NCBI GenBank assembly: GCA_944474755.1
Contig: OX104117.1
Span: 66,393,522 to 66,457,521 of the forward strand
DNA: 64,000 nucleotides
Direction of reading: 5' to 3'
DNA from: Limnoperna fortunei
Lineage: Eukaryota > Mollusca > Bivalvia > Mytilida > Modiolidae
The position numbers were made by a program, and so were the translations under genes. The notes beneath the pieces are model-generated. The model ran no database searches and was not told where the DNA came from. It saw only the letters and a list, made by a program, of their open reading frames with translations. Shown here one piece after another: positions 26,673 to 60,740 of this stretch (position 1 is its first letter; every line of letters begins with the position of its first letter).

Positions 26673-26743
26673 ATGGTAAAAACGATGTTTTCTAAAGGTA
26701 CGGAAATATTATAAATGTACCGTAATTGTCTTATTAGAATAGA

Positions 26744-26880
26744 AATAATTCACGGAGGCTGTGATTTATCGTTGTTTTACCACGGGGTGACCATTTATGT
26801 CGTTATTTTATTCCTCGCCATCGACATAAATGGTCACCCCGTGGTAAAACAACGATAACCCACAGCCTCCGTGAATTATT
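26744..26880. mobile_element. 59-bp-arm foldback element
   Basis: The left arm 26744-26802 and right arm 26822-26880 are reverse complements apart from a few mismatches, separated by a 19-nt loop. The arms contain CACGGAGGCTGTG and ACCACGGGGTGACC. Foldback MITE-like; no clear target duplication. Confidence 0.75.
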
Positions 26881-27539
26881 GCTTAATAAATACTTCCTGG
26901 CCACTACGTATTTTTACTACAAAAGTTTTATACTTCACGTATTTGTGTATTATAGATATCAGTACTCTCGGGTATTTGTTTTACCACAATATTTCACAAG
27001 TTTGGAAACCTGTCTTATTGACTCGTGACACTGCTACTTGGTTATTTTGATCCCAAAACAGCTCGAGGAATCTAATATCGAAGTAGAATAATCCTGACGA
27101 TATACTGCTTAAAAGATGAGTCCAAAGAATAAAAAAATGCAATTTTAAAAAATTAATGTTTTAACTCATTTTGCTGAACGCTCGAACCCAGGATACCAAT
27201 TATCGCTTAAAACCTTTGTAATAATGACATGTTGGTAAACAAATAATCTGTCGGCTGTCAAAATGTACAGCCTCAAGACTAAGCTATATACAGATACAAC
27301 GACAGACTACGCTCCAAGAACAAACGCCAGAAAAGAAATGCTAAAGTTTTCATCCATTAATCATTATTTATTATTTTTCCACTATTATTACAGCCATGTA
27401 CTTTAAAATTCAAGTTTAACTTTCTGTAAAGATGATTTGGTAACTTTTTATTCCACGAGGCAGTAGACTGCATACCTGTTTGTTGCTTAAGCACATATTA
27501 TAACTACATCAGGAGACATTTATTTCTATAACAGTGCAT
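26881..27539. other. AT-rich non-coding DNA
   Basis: Nothing recognised between the foldback element and the minisatellite. Confidence 0.4.
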
Positions 27540-28195
27540 TGTTCATCCAGGGCTCTTACCATAACAATCGTGTGACACATGCTTTCCTGAAAAATCTGCT
27601 CACTACTAAACGAATCATATGTTACACATGCGTTCCTCAAACATCTGCTTATTTCTAAACCAATCATTTGTGATGGATTCCTACCCAAAACACCTGCTCG
27701 TTCCTAAACTAATCATTATGAGACACATGCCTTATGCAAAAAAGGAATCATTCGAAGGTTACACATTCTATCCTCACAAATTTCCTAATTTCTAAACCAA
27801 TCATATGTTACACATGCTCTCCCAATACATCTGCTCATCCCTGAACCAATCATATGTTACACATGCTCTCCCCAAACATCTGCTCATTCCTGAACTAAAC
27901 ATGCAATACATGCCCTCCCCAAACATAACCCAATTCCTGACTCAATTGTCTGTGACAATTTAAATACTCCTGAACTAATCATGTGTAAATCATGCCCCCA
28001 ACATCATCTTATTCCTAAACCAAAAATATTTGACACATGCCCTCCCTAAGCAACTGCTCATTCCTGAACCAATCATGTGACACATGACTGCCTAAAACAC
28101 CCAATTTCTAAACCAATAATTTGTGACACATGCCCTCCCTATATATCCGTTCATTTCTGAACCAGTCATATAACACATTCCTAAACCAACCGAAT
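27540..28195. repeat. Diverged minisatellite, unit about 45-55 bp
   Basis: The phrase CCAATCATATGTTACACATG and relatives, followed by CTCCCCAAACATCTGCTCATTCCTGAA-like text, recurs a dozen or so times with substitutions and length change. Units near 27790-27900 are the best conserved. It lies downstream (minus-strand sense) of the GRB2 stop codon. Confidence 0.65.
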
Positions 28196-30098
28196 AATAC
28201 TAGTTGAAAGCAATTTGATTCTTTCTGTCAACAAATATTTGTAGATTTTAATTTGTACATGCAAACCAGATAGTTCTTATCTTTGAAAACTTAAAATTAA
28301 ACTGTCAATATGTCCACACAGCATACTGACAATTTCTAACAATTTGACATACCTACTACAAAGCTACAAGTAATTTCCTTTCCCCTTGGGTTTCTAAATT
28401 CCTAAAAATTACCTTTTAAAAAGGTGAATTATTACAAAACACATATTGTCTCAAGATAAATTATAATTGAACTTTAAACTGAACTTACTACTAGAAATAT
28501 TGTAGGCAAAGGAATTGTACACGAAAGCTAAGTTAATAATTGTGAAACACACTAAAAAATTATTGCCTTTTTGGGGTCCAATATTTCAAATCAGTTTGAG
28601 CAATTAACACTCAAGAAAATTCCAAATGGGAACTACACAAAATGATAGGAGATGGAAGGCAGAGCAGACCAATTCTATAATAAAATTAACAGCAGTTTAT
28701 AACAAGGAATGGTGTGGCTCATGTTAAGAAGGCTAAGGACATCATTTACCATTTTTCTTACAATCTGAGAATACAACTTCATTATTCCAATTTCAAAAAT
28801 TTTGTATTTGATACATTAAAAAAGAGGATAAAACTTTAAAATACTTACAATCAATTTATACTGATACTATCATATAAAGTTATTTGTTAAAAATTCAACA
28901 TTTTCAGTAAAATGTACAATATACTGGAAGAAAAACCAACAAATATTTTTAGCAAGGGAAGAAATTCTTTAAAAAAAAGAAATCAATGTGACTCCTTGCC
29001 AATAGAATTTCCTATGAACAATTCCTCATAAATTTCTAAAGCCATTATATACATAAAGAAGTAAATCAATATATGCCCAGTTTGATGAAAAACATTTAAA
29101 CATGTTTTAGTGGATGTATCTTTGGCCTCCTTAAACAAATATAAAAATAAAACATTGTAACTGAAATTTTGGTCTCCAACAACAAATACTTGAGACATTC
29201 ATCTTTTTACTTTTATATACAAATATATACATAAAAATGGCTTTATTAAACATATAACATAAACAAATAAGAAGTGATTGATAACGCAGTGCAATATTGT
29301 TTACATTGAAGCCATAACAATTCTTAATTTGCACGTAACGGTTGTCTTCATACAGTATAGTTCATCAAAAAACAATCACTTATTTATATACTACTACAAA
29401 AAGAAAAAAGTAAGCACAGCTCACATACTTTACACTTCAAAAATGGGTAGTGGAATCTTTAATGGTATGATAAAGTAAATAGACCTCAACATTTAAGTTA
29501 TGTCAATAATATAAATTAGTTTTTCCACTGTATAAGGTCAGTTAACTTAAATATACTATCTAGATTAACGTTTTAACCACCAGGGTAAAATACATCAGAA
29601 ATTACACAATTTGGCATTTGTCTTCTTTTTCCTACACAACTGATGCTTCATCACACCTAATTCTTTATTTCCAACACATGAAAAGAATATCTGTCTATTT
29701 ATTTCAGTCATCTCTAAATTCTAATTGATTGAAGTCACAACCCCCCCCCCAAAAAAAAAACCCCTCAATGAAACTGTCATTCAGTCAACTTCTCAGTTAA
29801 TCACAATACATATTTACAAATTTTGAATGAAATTTGACACACTGAAATTAAGATTTTATGGGGTTAACTTATTCATTTCCTAATATAAAAGTAGGCTAAA
29901 ATGTTCTTAACTTCTCTTAATTCGCAAATATCCTTCATACTAGCTGTCAAATGCACTACATGATGAGAATTACAAAACAGCTGAATAAAATTACACACCA
30001 TCACTTGCTAGATCTTCCTAATATCAGTAATATTAGTTCAATTTACATTATAAAGCAAGTACTGAATCCTTTTAAACAAGAAAACAAGTATGTAAACA
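28196..30098 (-). other. Likely GRB2 3' UTR and downstream DNA
   Basis: AT-rich, repeat-poor sequence directly after the GRB2 stop codon. Candidate minus-strand AATAAA signals lie at 29703-29698, 29669-29664 and 29247-29242. Which is used cannot be told from sequence. A C10-A10 tract at 29741-29760 interrupts the segment. Confidence 0.35.
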
Positions 30099-52224
<22,126 letters not shown>

Positions 52225-52275
52225 CTTGGAGGAAATGTACCGTTATGTGCCCGTTTTCATCCGCATATGAATAAC
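52225..52275 (-). promoter_or_regulatory. GRB2 5' leader with possible upstream ORF
   Basis: Upstream of the start codon the minus strand reads ATGCGGATGAAAACGGGC, then ACATAA: a seven-codon upstream open frame ending about 20 nt before the GRB2 ATG. Whether it is transcribed depends on an unknown start site. Confidence 0.3.
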
Positions 52276-52664
52276 ATTAATATGACACGAAATATTTTAA
52301 AATATGACATTATTGCACACAACTGTTAGTTATGCACAATTATTCAAATTGGTTATCTATCTTTTGTCAAATAGATGCTTTCCTGCTTGAAATTGTTGAT
52401 TTTGTAAAGGAACTACTTAGTGTGAACGAATATCAATTTTCTATTTTAATTACTTCCTGTTACTATCAGAATAAATGACGTTAGTTGATAGCCTCTCCCA
52501 ATAGTGCACATAAAAACTCGACAAACCATATTTTTTGTTCGAACAAAAAGAAAATAAAATGCGAACAACATGAGCTTAAAATTAATTCGGATTGACTGAT
52601 TGTATATTTGCATTAGGTCAAGTAAGCAGTATTTCAGGAATATTTCAGTATATTCTGTCGGCTT

Positions 52665-52905
52665 ATGTTATAGAATAGAATATGTTTATTAGCCAATCAC
52701 GGGCCTATTAAAGGCAAAATGACAATGCATAACAACATTATGATTTAAACATGTATACACACATATATTGCAAGTACAATTGAATTAGGAAGGAAAAACA
52801 GGGAAAAAAAGACAACAATAATGATGTCATCAGGATAACTTGTTAATACTTAGAGCATTGCTATAATTGTGATGTGGGGTTGGAAAAGGGGGGGGGGGGG
52901 GGTAA
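52665..52905 (-). mobile_element. LINE 3'-end fragment, probable
   Basis: On the minus strand the text ends GCTAATAAACATATTCTATT, then CTATAAC, a short-period tail of the kind left by CR1/L2-type LINEs. The other side runs to a G14 tract (52889-52902). No coding part remains. Confidence 0.4.
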
Positions 52906-53002
52906 GATCAACAGTTATCGTGACTTCCCGTCGAGCATCGTAGGAAGATCAGAAAAACACATTAAAATTTCCACCAGGAACATATACTAGTCCAGTTTCC
53001 AT

Positions 53003-53084
53003 AGTCCGAGAATCCTCTGCCGTCCAACGCTTTTTTTTTTTGGCAAAAAAAAAAAGCGTTGGACGGCAGAGGATTCTCGGACTA
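53003..53084. mobile_element. Near-perfect hairpin with 10-bp flanking repeats
   Basis: The arms AGTCCGAGAATCCTCTGCCG... and their complement form a stem of about 38 bp ending in T11/A11 around the loop GGC. CAGTTTCCAT stands on both sides (52993-53002, 53085-53094), read as a target-site duplication. A foldback element of Mutator-like type is inferred. Confidence 0.75.
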
Positions 53085-53162
53085 CAGTTTCCATTGAATT
53101 ACTTTTACAGTAGTTAAAATTGTTTCAAAGGATTTGCAATTACACGTATTCCAAACGGAAAA

Positions 53163-53281
53163 CTACGACGGCTTATTCGTGCCAAACAACAAATAGAAAA
53201 AAATTTTCTTATTTCGTTAAACCGTTCAAACGAAATAAGATTTTTTTCTATTTGTTGTTTGGCACGAATAAGCCGTCGTAG
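53163..53281. mobile_element. Second near-perfect hairpin
   Basis: The left arm CTACGACGGCTTATTCGTGC... (from 53163) pairs with the right arm ending GCACGAATAAGCCGTCGTAG. The inner parts carry CTTATTTCGTT / AACGAAATAAG. GAAAAC lies on both sides, a possible 6-bp target duplication. It is 80 bp from the previous hairpin but unrelated in sequence. Confidence 0.7.
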
Positions 53282-53284
53282 AAA

Positions 53285-53926
53285 ACTAACATTCATGTGC
53301 ATAAATATTGTTAAGAACCTAATAATATTTTCAGAATTTAAAATAAACAACAACAACAATTTTTAGAAGAGCCGTAGTTTTGCCAACAATCGACAATTAA
53401 CCTTTATTATTTTTAAACTAAATAAACTGTTGATGACATTTTAAAAATTAACTGAATTATTATTTGTTTTTGTATTATTATTACATTTTTAAAAATTTCA
53501 TTTACCTTTTTTAATTAGTGTTAGTTTTCAGGACTTTAAATACGATCCAAGGAATGTTTTATTTTGTTCTATAAATATCTAAATATAACTTGCATTTTTT
53601 ATATAGTATTACATTTACATTTTTAAAGCTTAAAAGAAATAAAAATCAATATCTTTCATGACTTTTTTTATTATAAAGAAAATTTATTTTCCGTCTATTT
53701 TCTATTGCATTTTACCACTAGTTTTAACGATTTAGACATCTTTTTACAACATACCTGTTTTTTAATCTAATTTTCGTATAAAAATCATAATCTAAATTTA
53801 CATTTTCACGGCTTATTATGTAGGATTAAAAAAAAACAAACAAAAAAAAAACCCCAAAACGTGATTTTACGATTATTCGTTCTTCCAAACGTCTACTCGC
53901 TAAATAAACATCTAATTAAGAAATCA
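53285..53926. other. AT-rich non-coding DNA
   Basis: Very AT-rich DNA with runs of A and T. Nothing recognised. Confidence 0.4.
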
Positions 53927-54044
53927 GGTCAAGTCAAGTCAAGTCAAGTAAATTTTATTTAAAGTCGGTGACATATGTACATGTAAAAACAAACATAAGC
54001 TCTGTAGAGCTTTTAAAACCGACATAAATAACAACTACATGTAA

Positions 54045-55207
54045 CAGACATAATACGCAAACAGTACAATACAGAGACATAGACTGACACAGACTACATG
54101 ATAAACATGCAGTACATATACAGAGACATAGACTGACACAGACTACATGATAAACATACAGTACAATACAGAGACATAGACTGACACAGACTACATGATA
54201 AACATACAGTACAATACAGAGACATAGACTGACACAGACTACATGATAAACATACAGTACAATACAGAGACATAGACTGACACAGACTACATGATAAACA
54301 TACAGTACAATACAGAGACATAGACTGACACAGACTACATGATAAACATACAGTACAATACAGAGACATAGACTGACACAGACTACATGATAAAAATACA
54401 GTACATATACAGAGACATAGACTGACACAGACTACATGATAAACATACAGTACAATACAGAGACATAGACTGACACAGACTACATGATAAACATGCAGTA
54501 CATATACAGAGACATAGACTGACACAGACTACATGATAAACATACAGTACAATACAGAGACATAGACTGACACAGACTACATGATAAACATACAGTACAA
54601 TACAGAGACATAGACTGACACAGACTACATGATAAACATGCAGTACATATACAGAGACATAGACTGACACAGACTACATGATAAACATACAGTACAATAC
54701 AGAGACATAGACTGACACAGACTACATGATAAACATACAGTACAATACAGAGACATAGACTGACACAGACTACATGATAAACATACAGTACAATACAGAG
54801 ACATAGACTGACACAGACTACATGATAAACATACAGTACAATACAGAGACATAGACTGACACAGACTACATGATAAACATACAGTACATATACAGAGACA
54901 TAGACTGACACAGACTACATGATAAACATACAGTACAATACAGAGACATAGACTGACACAGACTACATGATAAACATACAGTACAATACAGAGACATAGA
55001 CTGACACAGACTACATGATAAACATACAGTACATATACAGAGACATAGACTGACACAGACTACATGATAAACATACAGTACAATACAGAGACATAGACTG
55101 ACACAGACTACATGATAAACATACAGTACATATACAGAGACATAGACTGACACAGACTACATGATAAACATACAGTACATATACAGAGACATAGACTGAC
55201 ACAGACA
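54045..55207. repeat. 48/49-bp minisatellite, about 24 units
   Basis: The unit is ACATGATAAACATACAGTAC + AATACAGAGACATAGACTGA + CACAGACT (48 bp). Some units read CATATACAGAG in place of CAATACAGAG and are 49 bp; a few have ACATGCAGTAC. Units are otherwise almost identical. Open frames of 95-157 codons through the array on the minus strand are repeat artefacts. Confidence 0.95.
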
Positions 55208-55667
55208 TGCAAAAGTTAAAAGTTAAAATAAATACTATCAAAAACACACAAGACAATTGCTGATCATGCAGGCAATACATGTTAAAAAGGTGGAGCAAGG
55301 AAGTTAAGAACATAAGGCAGCTAGCACTAATGCAGGCTAAAAGTTACAAAGCAATCTATGAAGACTGAAACTAAGCTTAAAGTTATAAATCAATAAAAGT
55401 AAGCACTATGCAGATTAAAGCTAAGCTTAAAAGTACAAAGCAATAAAAGAAAGCATTGTCACAGAGATTACAGATATATACAAAGAAGCAGTTTATAAAT
55501 TAAACATTACAGGCACATACAGACTGACACTCATATACATTGTAAATATACATTGCTAAGTATGAAGGTAGCATAACTTAATTAAGGTGTAGAGAGAATA
55601 ATACATAAAACATCAAACATTAGCACTAATGTAGCATCAAGCTTAAACGCAGAGAGCCATGCATGTC

Positions 55668-57115
55668 AGCTAATGTCTATACGGTACGCTGCAGTGCATT
55701 TACCTGCAGAAGCCTCCCCTTCCCATTTGTTCATTAATGTTTTAAACTGGTTTGAACCCATTTCCTCCCTAAAATTAATTGGCAAATCATTCCACATTTT
55801 TGCTGCAGCATACCTTATAGAGTGTTACCCATACCTTGTTGTATTTACCCTTGGTATAGTCATCAAATTTTTGTACCTAAAACAGTAAGTATTGTCTTTC
55901 TTTGTTATTAAGTCATGTAAATATACAGCAGGTGATTGTTTATTGATAATCTTATAAACTGCAATAGCTATTAAACGTCGTCTACTAAATTGTAATGATG
56001 GCATTTTAGACTTCTCAAGCAACTGATCATATGTATACTCAAGCGATCATTATAAATGAACCTTAAAGCCCTTTCCTGAAATGTTTCCAATTTTTTGTGT
56101 TTCCTTCCCCACAAAAGTGCCACACTTAAGGACAATAATTAAAGCTAGATAATATAAAAGAGTAATAAATTGTCAATTTCTCTAATTTACTGAACTGATT
56201 TCCAATTCTCTTGAGTGGATTGAACTGTTGTCATGCCTTTTTTTTTTACAAATATTCGAAATATGGCTGTTGAAATTTAATCTGAAGTCTAAGGTAACAC
56301 CAAGTAATTTTACTTCATCCTCACACATTATGTTGTTTCCATTTAAATTAAAAGTAATATTTATATCATGTGCTTTTTTACAAACTGATATTGCCTAGAA
56401 CTTATCTGTATTAGCTTGCATATGGTTATCTGAGATCCATTTAATTCAAATATAACTCTCATTTTCCAGAGTTGTTACACGATCACCTAAGTCATTGCTG
56501 CTACATGATAGAGTGTTGTTATCAGCGGAGTTGTACAAGTTACTTTTATCGACAAAATGAAAGATGTCGTTAATAAAGACATTGAAAAGAACAGGGCCAA
56601 GTATTGATCCTATTACTCAAATAGCTCTGTAGTAAAAAAAAGGACACTTTCTGATAAACCATAATTTTCAAGTTTCAATAGGAGCAGCCCATGTGGTAAA
56701 CAGTCAAATGCCTTTGACAAATCCATCAGTATAGCATCAATTAGCATTTTCTTCTAGTGACTGACGCCAACAATTTAAACTACAGCTATAATCTGATCTA
56801 AATGCAGACAGGAATACATTAAATTTGTTATAAAAAATTACAATTTGATTATCTATTGCCCGTTCGAAAAATTTTGAGATAGTGGGCAGTGCACTTACTG
56901 CAGCGCTTTTCACAGAAAGTCGTAAGTGTAAAATCTATCGTAAGTTCTGACGTCACAATGGATTTCCCTTTGATCTTCCAACACTTACGATAGATTTTAC
57001 ACTTACGAATTTTTGTGAAATCGACTCCTGGTCTATAATTACCTTTTTCCATATTGCTATTTTTCTTATGTATGGGTACCACCTGAGCGATTTTTTTAAT
57101 GGGGATTAAGAGGCC
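55668..57115 (-). pseudogene. LINE reverse transcriptase pseudogene
   Basis: Reverse transcriptase blocks in order on the minus strand: VVPIHKKNSNMEKGNYRP (about 57080-57025), LPTISKIFERAIDNQ (about 56893-56850), LMDLSKAFDCLPHGLLLLKL (about 56733-56674), GSILGPVLFNVFINDI (about 56610-56563), and the catalytic box, which reads NSADNNT instead of F/YADDT (about 56532-56512). The C-terminal block has RYKNLMTIPRVNTTRYGKHS and RYAAAKMWNDLPINF (about 55890-55770). Several stops and frameshifts, plus a MITE between the first two blocks, make it inactive. Confidence 0.82.
56907..57020. mobile_element. Hairpin MITE inside the LINE
   Basis: The arms TCGTAAGTGTAAAATCTATCGTAAG and the complement CTTACGATAGATTTTACACTTACGA stand at both ends, with TTTCACAGAA / TTTTTGTGAAA outside. 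It splits NYRP from SALPTISK of the LINE, so it inserted after the LINE. Confidence 0.78.
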
Positions 57116-57281
57116 AGTTGAAGGTATGCACTTTTTTACCTAACCTGATAAAATTAATATTGTTTTATTAGTAATGAAATGTGAACACAATGTTAGTTAA
57201 AAAATATATTAATAAATATCTGGCCTTAAAATAACAAGATTGAGTTGATATTTTTGTCGCTTCACAATTGGAAAGTAAAGT

Positions 57282-57482
57282 ATGTTCATACTTCTGACTA
57301 TGGCTAACCAGCTGTCCCTTACAGATACATTTACCCTTGAATTTATATGTGTTTATAAATCAAATGTTTTGAATCTGAACAACATAGTTAACTATTTCTA
57401 TGTTTCAATACTTATACTTATGCATGGCAATGATATACATAAAAACCCAGGGCCTGTTACTGAGTCTCGACTAGAACAATGA
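57282..57482 (+). pseudogene. LINE leader frame with 2A-like motif
   Basis: A 66-codon frame with a hydrophobic stretch (NYFYVSILILMHG) leading to DIHKNPGP (57432-57455). Virus-like 2A peptides end D(V/I)ExNPGP and cause ribosome skipping; such motifs are known at the N-terminus of some APE-type LINEs. Here His replaces the conserved Glu. The stop overlaps the endonuclease start (57479), so the frames may once have been one. Confidence 0.6.
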
Positions 57483-58150
57483 AGCATCTCTATATTGTAA
57501 ATCTCAATGTCAACTCTATACGTAATAAGACTGATATAGTGTATAATGAATTGGGCGATGATGATATTATTTGTACTACTGAGTCCAAGTTAGACCACAC
57601 AGTACCTAGTTCTGATATTTTTATAAATAATTTTCATAGTCCTGTCGCCATCAGAAAAGATGGACTATGTAATAAAGGTGGTGGTATTGTTCTATATATT
57701 AGAAACAATTTACTAGCAAAACGTAGAGTTGATCTCGAAGACCACCTTCTTGAATCAGTATGTGCAGAAGTTTCAATAAAAACCAAATACTAATTCTGTG
57801 CTGTTTTTATAGACCTCCTGACGCTAGAATGTCTGTGTGGGATAAGTTTTACTCTATTTTCAATAAATGTATAGACACAGGTACAGAAAATGTAATCTTT
57901 CTTGGTGATATTAATGTTGATATGTTGAAGATAAGTAAAAATCACAGATTTAATATTTTATGTGAACAATATGGTCTAAAGAATGTTGTTTCTGAACCAA
58001 CTAGAATTACACCAACATCCTCTACATTGATAGATGTCGTTCTTACCAACAATTGTAATATGATAAAAGATTGTCATATATTACCCAATTTCTGTAGTGA
58101 TCATGCATTGCCCAGTAAATTTTTACGTAAATTTTTCTACTACACGTGAA
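57479..58150 (+). pseudogene. LINE APE endonuclease region
   Basis: Nicks target DNA to prime reverse transcription. Blocks: LYIVNLNVNSIRNK (about 57485-57530), TESKLDHTVPSSD (about 57581-57618; the Glu is the metal ligand by homology), KGGGIVLYIRNN, then after a frameshift near 57780 FYRPPDA, FLGDINVDML (about 57898-57930), STLIDVVLTN and FCSDHALP (about 58091-58113, the SDH catalytic block). The fold is complete in order but the frame is broken. Confidence 0.8.
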
Positions 58151-60475
58151 AAATCATACCAAACGGTACTCTTCGACTATGACAATGCAAATTATTTAGG
58201 TTTCAACCAGCACTTGCAAGGCATTGACTGGGAAAGTCGATCTGAAAATTCTTCTGACGTTAATTTGATTTCGGATAATATTTATAGTGAAATATCTTTA
58301 GCCATGGATAGATTTATAGCCCCCAAAAAACGATTCTAGTAAGGCCAAAAGACAAGCCATGGATAAAAAATGAAATAAAATGCAAAATGCAAAAAAGGAA
58401 TGTAATGAAGTCATTGATATGGTACGTAAAGCTAAAAAAAGTATATGGTTGACCTTCATAACTCTCTTGTAGATAAAAATATACCACCTGGTAAATGGTG
58501 GAGAATTGCTAAAAATGTAACTAAATTTAAAAATAAGACTACAGTTAAAAGTCCCATAAAAGTGCAGGGTGACATTTTTTTCCACGTGTTGAAAAAGCCT
58601 CAGCAATTAACAACTATTTTGCATCTGTCTCATCACTGGAGAGAGAACCTAACCTACCTGAAATACCACCACTGTCACCATTTGTTCTTTCGGATTTTGT
58701 TATCACTCAAAAGGAGGCCATTGACCATTTTGAGATATTAAATACTAATAAGCCGGGTGGACCAGACAACTTATCACCTAAATTGATCAAATCCATCTTT
58801 CAGTCTTTAGTCAAACCTATTTCCATTCTCTTTAATAAAAGTTTATGTTATGGGGTAGTTCCTAACAGTTGGAAGATGGCTAATGTTTCTGCTATATATA
58901 AAGGAAAAGGTGTTGTGAGGATGTTTCTAACTACAGACCAATATCTGTCACTGCCTGATTTGGCAATAAATTGTAAAGGATTATTTTCAAGCATCTTCAC
59001 AACTACCTGATCCAAAATAGTATTATTGCTGATGACCAATCAGGTTTTTGTCACAAGGACTCCACTGTTAACCAACTATTGGTTATTTATGATGTTATTA
59101 TGAAAAATTTAGACATAGGCAAAGATGTTAGATTTGTATTCTGTGATGTCTCCAAGGCTTTTGATAGGGTATGGCACAAAGGACTCTTATACAAATTACA
59201 AAAAATATGGGGTCAAAGGCATCCTTTTTAAGTGGTTTAAAAATTACCTGCATGAGCGCCAACAACGAGTATGCATGGATGGCTACCACTCAACTTGGAA
59301 AGCTATACATGCCGGTGTACCCCAAGGTTCTATCTTAGGTCCCTATTTATTCTTACTATATGTAAATGATATTGTAGGAGTTGTATCTAACAAGATCAAA
59401 CTTTTCGCAGATGATACTTGTCTCCACTGTGTAGTTGATGATCTTGATATAGCCACAGAATCATTAAATCTTGACCTAGAAGAACTTTCTATCTGGGCCA
59501 ATGAGTGGGGTGTGTCCTTTAATGCTACCAAAACTAAATCTATGCTCTTTACAAGAAAAAATCATGAAAATGTTGCCTCGTTATTTATGAATGATATTGA
59601 AATAGAAAATATTTATAATCAAAAGCACATGGGTTTGAATCTTCACTACCAGTGCCTATGGAGAGATCACATTAACGAAATCTACTCTAAAGCTTGTGCT
59701 AGATTAAATATTTTGAGACTTCTCAAATATGACATTGACCGTAAGTCTCTAGAGAAGTTATATATAGCGTTTATTATACCAATCCTTGAATATGGTAGCA
59801 TTGTTTGGGATAACTGCACTAAGCAAGAGTCAGACATGTTAGAGTCCGTTCAAAATGAAGCAGCAAGGATCATTACTGGTATGCGCAGGGGAACTTCCCG
59901 ATTGAAACTTTACAAAGAACTTGGTTGGGATTCATTTCCAATATTAACTTGGATGAACAATTTATTCTGAGAAACCCCAGATTTTTTAATATTCCCAGGG
60001 CTCGTACTCAAACCTATAAAACTAGTTTTTTTTTCCATCTGCACGAGATGCTTGGAACAAATTGGATCCTGACGTACAAAACTTGCCATCTATCTCTATG
60101 TTCAGGAACAAGTTAAGCTCTGATCTGGTGAGTCCCCCTGCGCATTACTTGATTGGTCCAAGACATTTAAATATAATATACTGTTGTCTTCGTAATGAAG
60201 TTAGTAACTTAAATCATCACTTATATCAATCTCACTTATCTGAAAGTTCCGAATGTGACTGTGGTTGTAACATCGAAGATAACCCACACTTCTTTCTTCG
60301 AGGTCCATTATATGAGCATCAACGAGCTTACTTACTAGATAAACTTTCAAAATTTAACCCTCATCTAGATGTTGATACTCTTCTTGGAAATAATTCCAAT
60401 CTCTCTCCAGATGACAACATAGAAATTGCACAAGCAGTGCTTGAATTTATCAAAGATACAAAAAGATTCCACTAG
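58151..60475 (+). pseudogene. LINE reverse transcriptase and C-terminal region
   Basis: Reverse transcriptase blocks: GGPDNLSPKLIKSIF (about 58757-58800), NSWKMANVSAIYKGKG (about 58867-58912), DDQSGFCHKDSTVNQLL (about 59033-59080), FCDVSKAFDRVWHKGLLYKL (about 59138-59197), a frameshift near 59200, then HAGVPQGSILGPYLFLLYVN (about 59308-59367) and catalytic LFADDT (59401-59418), which is intact. A long frame runs to 59970. After another frameshift the C-terminal region has CDCGCNIEDNPHFF (about 60254-60297), a Cys/His motif in which the last Cys appears lost. Ends TAG at 60473. The catalytic core is preserved but breaks prevent a full product. Confidence 0.82.
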
Positions 60476-60740
60476 TTTTCGAATTTCAAATCTTCAAGTT
60501 CTAAAGCTCCATTCCTTTTTCATAACCATTGTCCTAATTTGTCCTGTTTTTTCTTTTCTTTTCATTTTTTCCCCATTACTATACCATACTATTCCACTTC
60601 TTATTCTCTAATTATTTCATCAATCAAATAACAAGCTACTTAAGTTCAGTTTACGCAATCAGTTTATAGGAGAGGATCATTATAGGCTTTGCCTGTTATC
60701 CAATCCTTTTGTTTATTCAATAAAATTATTTAATACTAAT

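Larger units (their letters stand above)
53927..57120 (-). mobile_element. CR1/L2-type LINE, 5'-truncated and decayed
   Basis: On the minus strand the element starts inside the reverse transcriptase and ends in a TTGAC microsatellite tail (ACTTGACTTGACTTGAC, 53949-53932) after a TAAATAAAATTTA block, as is usual for CR1/L2-type LINEs. The 3' region contains a 48-bp minisatellite (54045-55207). A hairpin MITE (56907-57020) sits in the coding part. The LINE lies 5' end to 5' end with the plus-strand LINE to the right. Confidence 0.8.
57240..60740 (+). mobile_element. APE-type LINE, near full length, inactive
   Basis: Contains, in order, a short leader frame with a 2A-like motif, an APE-type endonuclease, a reverse transcriptase and a C-terminal Cys/His region, then a 3' UTR with AATAAA at about 60719. 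Frameshifts and stops break it into at least six pieces. The 5' end lies close to the 5' end of the minus-strand LINE. The exact ends are not fixed. Confidence 0.8.

Noticed and set aside
54045..55207. Resemblance to a CRISPR array.
   Set aside because: The 48-bp units are contiguous with no unique spacers, and the surrounding DNA is eukaryotic LINE.
53955..55313. Open frames of 95-157 codons on the minus strand that look like a Cys/Tyr/Val-rich repeat protein.
   Set aside because: They are translations of a 48-bp minisatellite. A 48-bp period keeps any frame open, and 49-bp units shift it. No start context or non-repeat domain is present.
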